Below the pieces are notes generated by a model. It was not told the DNA's origin. It made no database searches and worked only from the letters and a program-made list of their open reading frames with translations. 17,244 nt of DNA from Candidatus Latescibacterota bacterium. Its GTDB lineage: Bacteria > Latescibacterota > UBA2968 > UBA8231. Position 1 is the stretch's first letter. Each line of letters opens with the position of its first letter. The DNA lies in assembly GCA_022825185.1 (NCBI GenBank), contig JAJDYK010000323.1, forward strand, positions 1 to 17,244, given 5' to 3'. Positions 16,233-17,244 of the stretch are shown piece after piece. Made by a program: the position numbers and the translations under genes.

Positions 16233-17151
16233 ATTCGGCTTGGTCTAACAGGAGCCTAAAGGCTTCAAGGCTGGGCACCTGTATGGCCGCCCGAAACAAC
16301 TGCTTGAGACGCGGCACATCGTCAATGGCCCCAAGGCGGGCAGCCAAGCGGCGCACGGCCTCCGGCTGAAAGCGCAGTTCTAGCACTTCTTGGATGCTTT
16401 CGCGGATACCTTGCTCAATGCCTTGCTCAATGCCTTGCTCAATGCCCTCCTCGCGGGCTTGCTCGCGGGCTTGTTGGGTTAGGTATTGGACAAACGAGGA
16501 TTCGCGCATGAGGTCCATGAGATACTCCTTGGCAACGATGGTCGTGATCGTCTGAGGATTATACACTAAGCCGCTCAACAGCGTCAACCCGGTGAGCACA
16601 TCGGCTTTGACCGACCGCGCCAGCGGCATGTCCCACGCCTTGGCCACACACTGCTCCAACCACGCCGTCTCAGCCTGTCCGGCCGGCGGCTGCATCAAGG
16701 GCGCAAACGGCAGTAATCCCACCGACCCGCTGTCGAGCACGGCTTGGCCGGGCAGTTGGCTTAACCGGAGCACTTTGTAGCGGATCACGACGGGATAGTC
16801 GGGATGCTCTTGCAGGTAGTAGCCCGGATCGCGTCGTCCGGCGTTGGGTCGCAGGTAGAGGACGTGAGCATACACCGGCAGGCCGTAGCGTTCGATCAGG
16901 CGGCCGATGTAGCCGGCCATGCGGAGGGGCATGGGGGTATCGGTGCTGTCGGTGGTTTGAAACTCGTGGTGGACCAATGCCTCGTCGCCGCCGATGCACA
17001 CGCGGAGGAGGCTGTCCGGGCGGCGGACGGAGGGTTGCTCGGTGTCGAGCACTTTGACGTCTTCGATGTCGTCGCGCTGGAGGGCGAAGCGGGCGAAGTC
17101 GGCCGGGTAGGTTTGGATTAGGTGCTTGGAAACGATGTCGATTTCGGCCAT
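16231..17151 (-). CDS. Rpn family (recombination-promoting nuclease/putative transposase type) PD-(D/E)XK protein
   Basis: Member of the Rpn/DUF4351-like group, whose E. coli members are DNA endonucleases linked to RecA-independent recombination and phage defence. The N-terminal nuclease-like core has D46 (RRPDSLLRV) and E63-F-Q65 (HHEFQTTDST), the ExQ variant of PD-(D/E)XK common in this group. It continues with MAGYIGRLIERYGLPVY and an RYKV strand. A helical region leads to an imperfect tandem EQAR then EQGI repeat (about 230-249), typical of these proteins, and then a short helical C-terminus. The 306 residues are a normal length. The ATG is chosen because the family begins with a similar IDIVSKHLIQTYP segment; no Shine-Dalgarno sequence is visible before it. 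It faces hsdM convergently. It is probably intact and chromosomal, often present in many copies per genome; its true role is uncertain. Confidence 0.82.
   Translation of the reverse strand: MAEIDIVSKHLIQTYPADFARFALQRDDIEDVKVLDTEQPSVRRPDSLLRVCIGGDEALVHHEFQTTDSTDTPMPLRMAGYIGRLIERYGLPVYAHVLYLRPNAGRRDPGYYLQEHPDYPVVIRYKVLRLSQLPGQAVLDSGSVGLLPFAPLMQPPAGQAETAWLEQCVAKAWDMPLARSVKADVLTGLTLLSGLVYNPQTITTIVAKEYLMDLMRESSFVQYLTQQAREQAREEGIEQGIEQGIEQGIRESIQEVLELRFQPEAVRRLAARLGAIDDVPRLKQLFRAAIQVPSLEAFRLLLDQAE
16409..16444 (-). repeat. three tandem copies of a 12-bp unit inside the Rpn-like gene
   Basis: CCTTGCTCAATG (plus strand) occurs three times in a row without mismatch, encoding the EQGI repeats. A related unit with a GCTCGCGGGCTT core follows at about 16451-16472 (EQAR repeats). 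Copy-number change by slippage would keep the frame, as the unit is 4 codons. Confidence 0.85.
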
Positions 17152-17170
17152 GGGATCGGTTGGGAATTAG

Positions 17171-17183
17171 GGCTTGGCAAGCC
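17171..17183. other. short inverted repeat upstream of the Rpn-like gene
   Basis: GGCTTG and CAAGCC flank a single G, giving a 13-bp near-palindrome 20 bp upstream of the ATG and inside the predicted leader. Its inner part resembles TGCCAAG at 17233-17239, which overlaps the sigma-54-like site. It could be an operator or chance. Confidence 0.25.
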
Positions 17184-17221
17184 ATCCGAACTGGATTGCG
17201 GGTGGGGTGGTATCCGCAACA

Positions 17222-17238
17222 GGCAAGAATCGTGCCAA
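17222..17238 (-). promoter_or_regulatory. candidate sigma-54 (RpoN) promoter for the Rpn-like gene
   Basis: Read on the minus strand, TTGGCACG-ATTC-TTGCC matches the -24/-12 consensus TTGGCACG-N4-TTGCW except for the last base. GG is at 17236-17235 and GC at 17224-17223. Transcription would start near 17211, about 60 nt before the ATG. An upstream activator site would lie beyond the window. The match is good, but a single motif is not proof. Confidence 0.45.
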
Positions 17239-17244
17239 GGCGGC

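Noticed and set aside
16409..16444. The 12-bp tandem repeats as a CRISPR array
   Set aside because: The units are contiguous with no spacers, lie in a coding region, and encode the EQGI repeats of the Rpn-like protein.
16231..17151. The Rpn-like gene as an insertion-sequence transposase
   Set aside because: No terminal inverted repeats or target-site duplication are visible; despite the family name, these proteins are nucleases usually not carried on insertion sequences.

Overview
The window reads as GC-rich chromosome of a diderm (Gram-negative type) bacterium. A TamB/TamA pair needs an outer membrane, IlvD is of the classic [4Fe-4S] proteobacterial length, and ssrA is a one-piece tmRNA whose tag ends in YALAA. 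Nothing fixes the phylum. The Rpn-like nuclease and the small coiled-coil protein remind me of proteins from uncultivated candidate phyla (Poribacteria/Latescibacteria-like genomes), but that is recollection, not a search result.

Layout, left to right. (1) Positions 1-6268, plus strand: a tightly packed envelope operon with the C-terminal part of tamB (cut by the window edge), tamA overlapping it by ATGA, and a GNAT acetyltransferase starting on the base after the tamA stop. (2) 6307-9126, plus strand: ilvD, then a D-2-hydroxyacid (glycerate/hydroxypyruvate type) dehydrogenase, each with a good Shine-Dalgarno sequence. (3) 9127-10124: a short coiled-coil protein of unknown function, then the tmRNA gene ssrA with a near-consensus sigma-70 promoter and a strong intrinsic terminator. 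(4) 10144-16117, plus strand: a complete type I restriction-modification system in the order hsdR-hsdS-hsdM, with no gap between R and S and an ATGA overlap between S and M. It starts just behind the 3' end of ssrA, a classic insertion hotspot, but no integrase or duplicated att site is visible. (5) 16118-17244: a structured convergent intergenic region, then a minus-strand Rpn/PD-(D/E)XK family protein, preceded at the window edge by a sequence matching the sigma-54 -24/-12 consensus very closely.

How they work together: TamA/TamB build or feed the outer membrane. IlvD serves branched-chain amino acid synthesis, and the dehydrogenase handles a small 2-oxoacid. tmRNA rescues stalled ribosomes. 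HsdR/S/M form one restriction-methylation complex. I found no clearly novel multi-gene system. The most unusual signals are an exact 26-bp intergenic direct repeat (9171-9196 and 16149-16174), the sigma-54-like site before the Rpn gene, the R-S-M order, and the tmRNA tag, which does not resume on the usual Ala or Gly codon.
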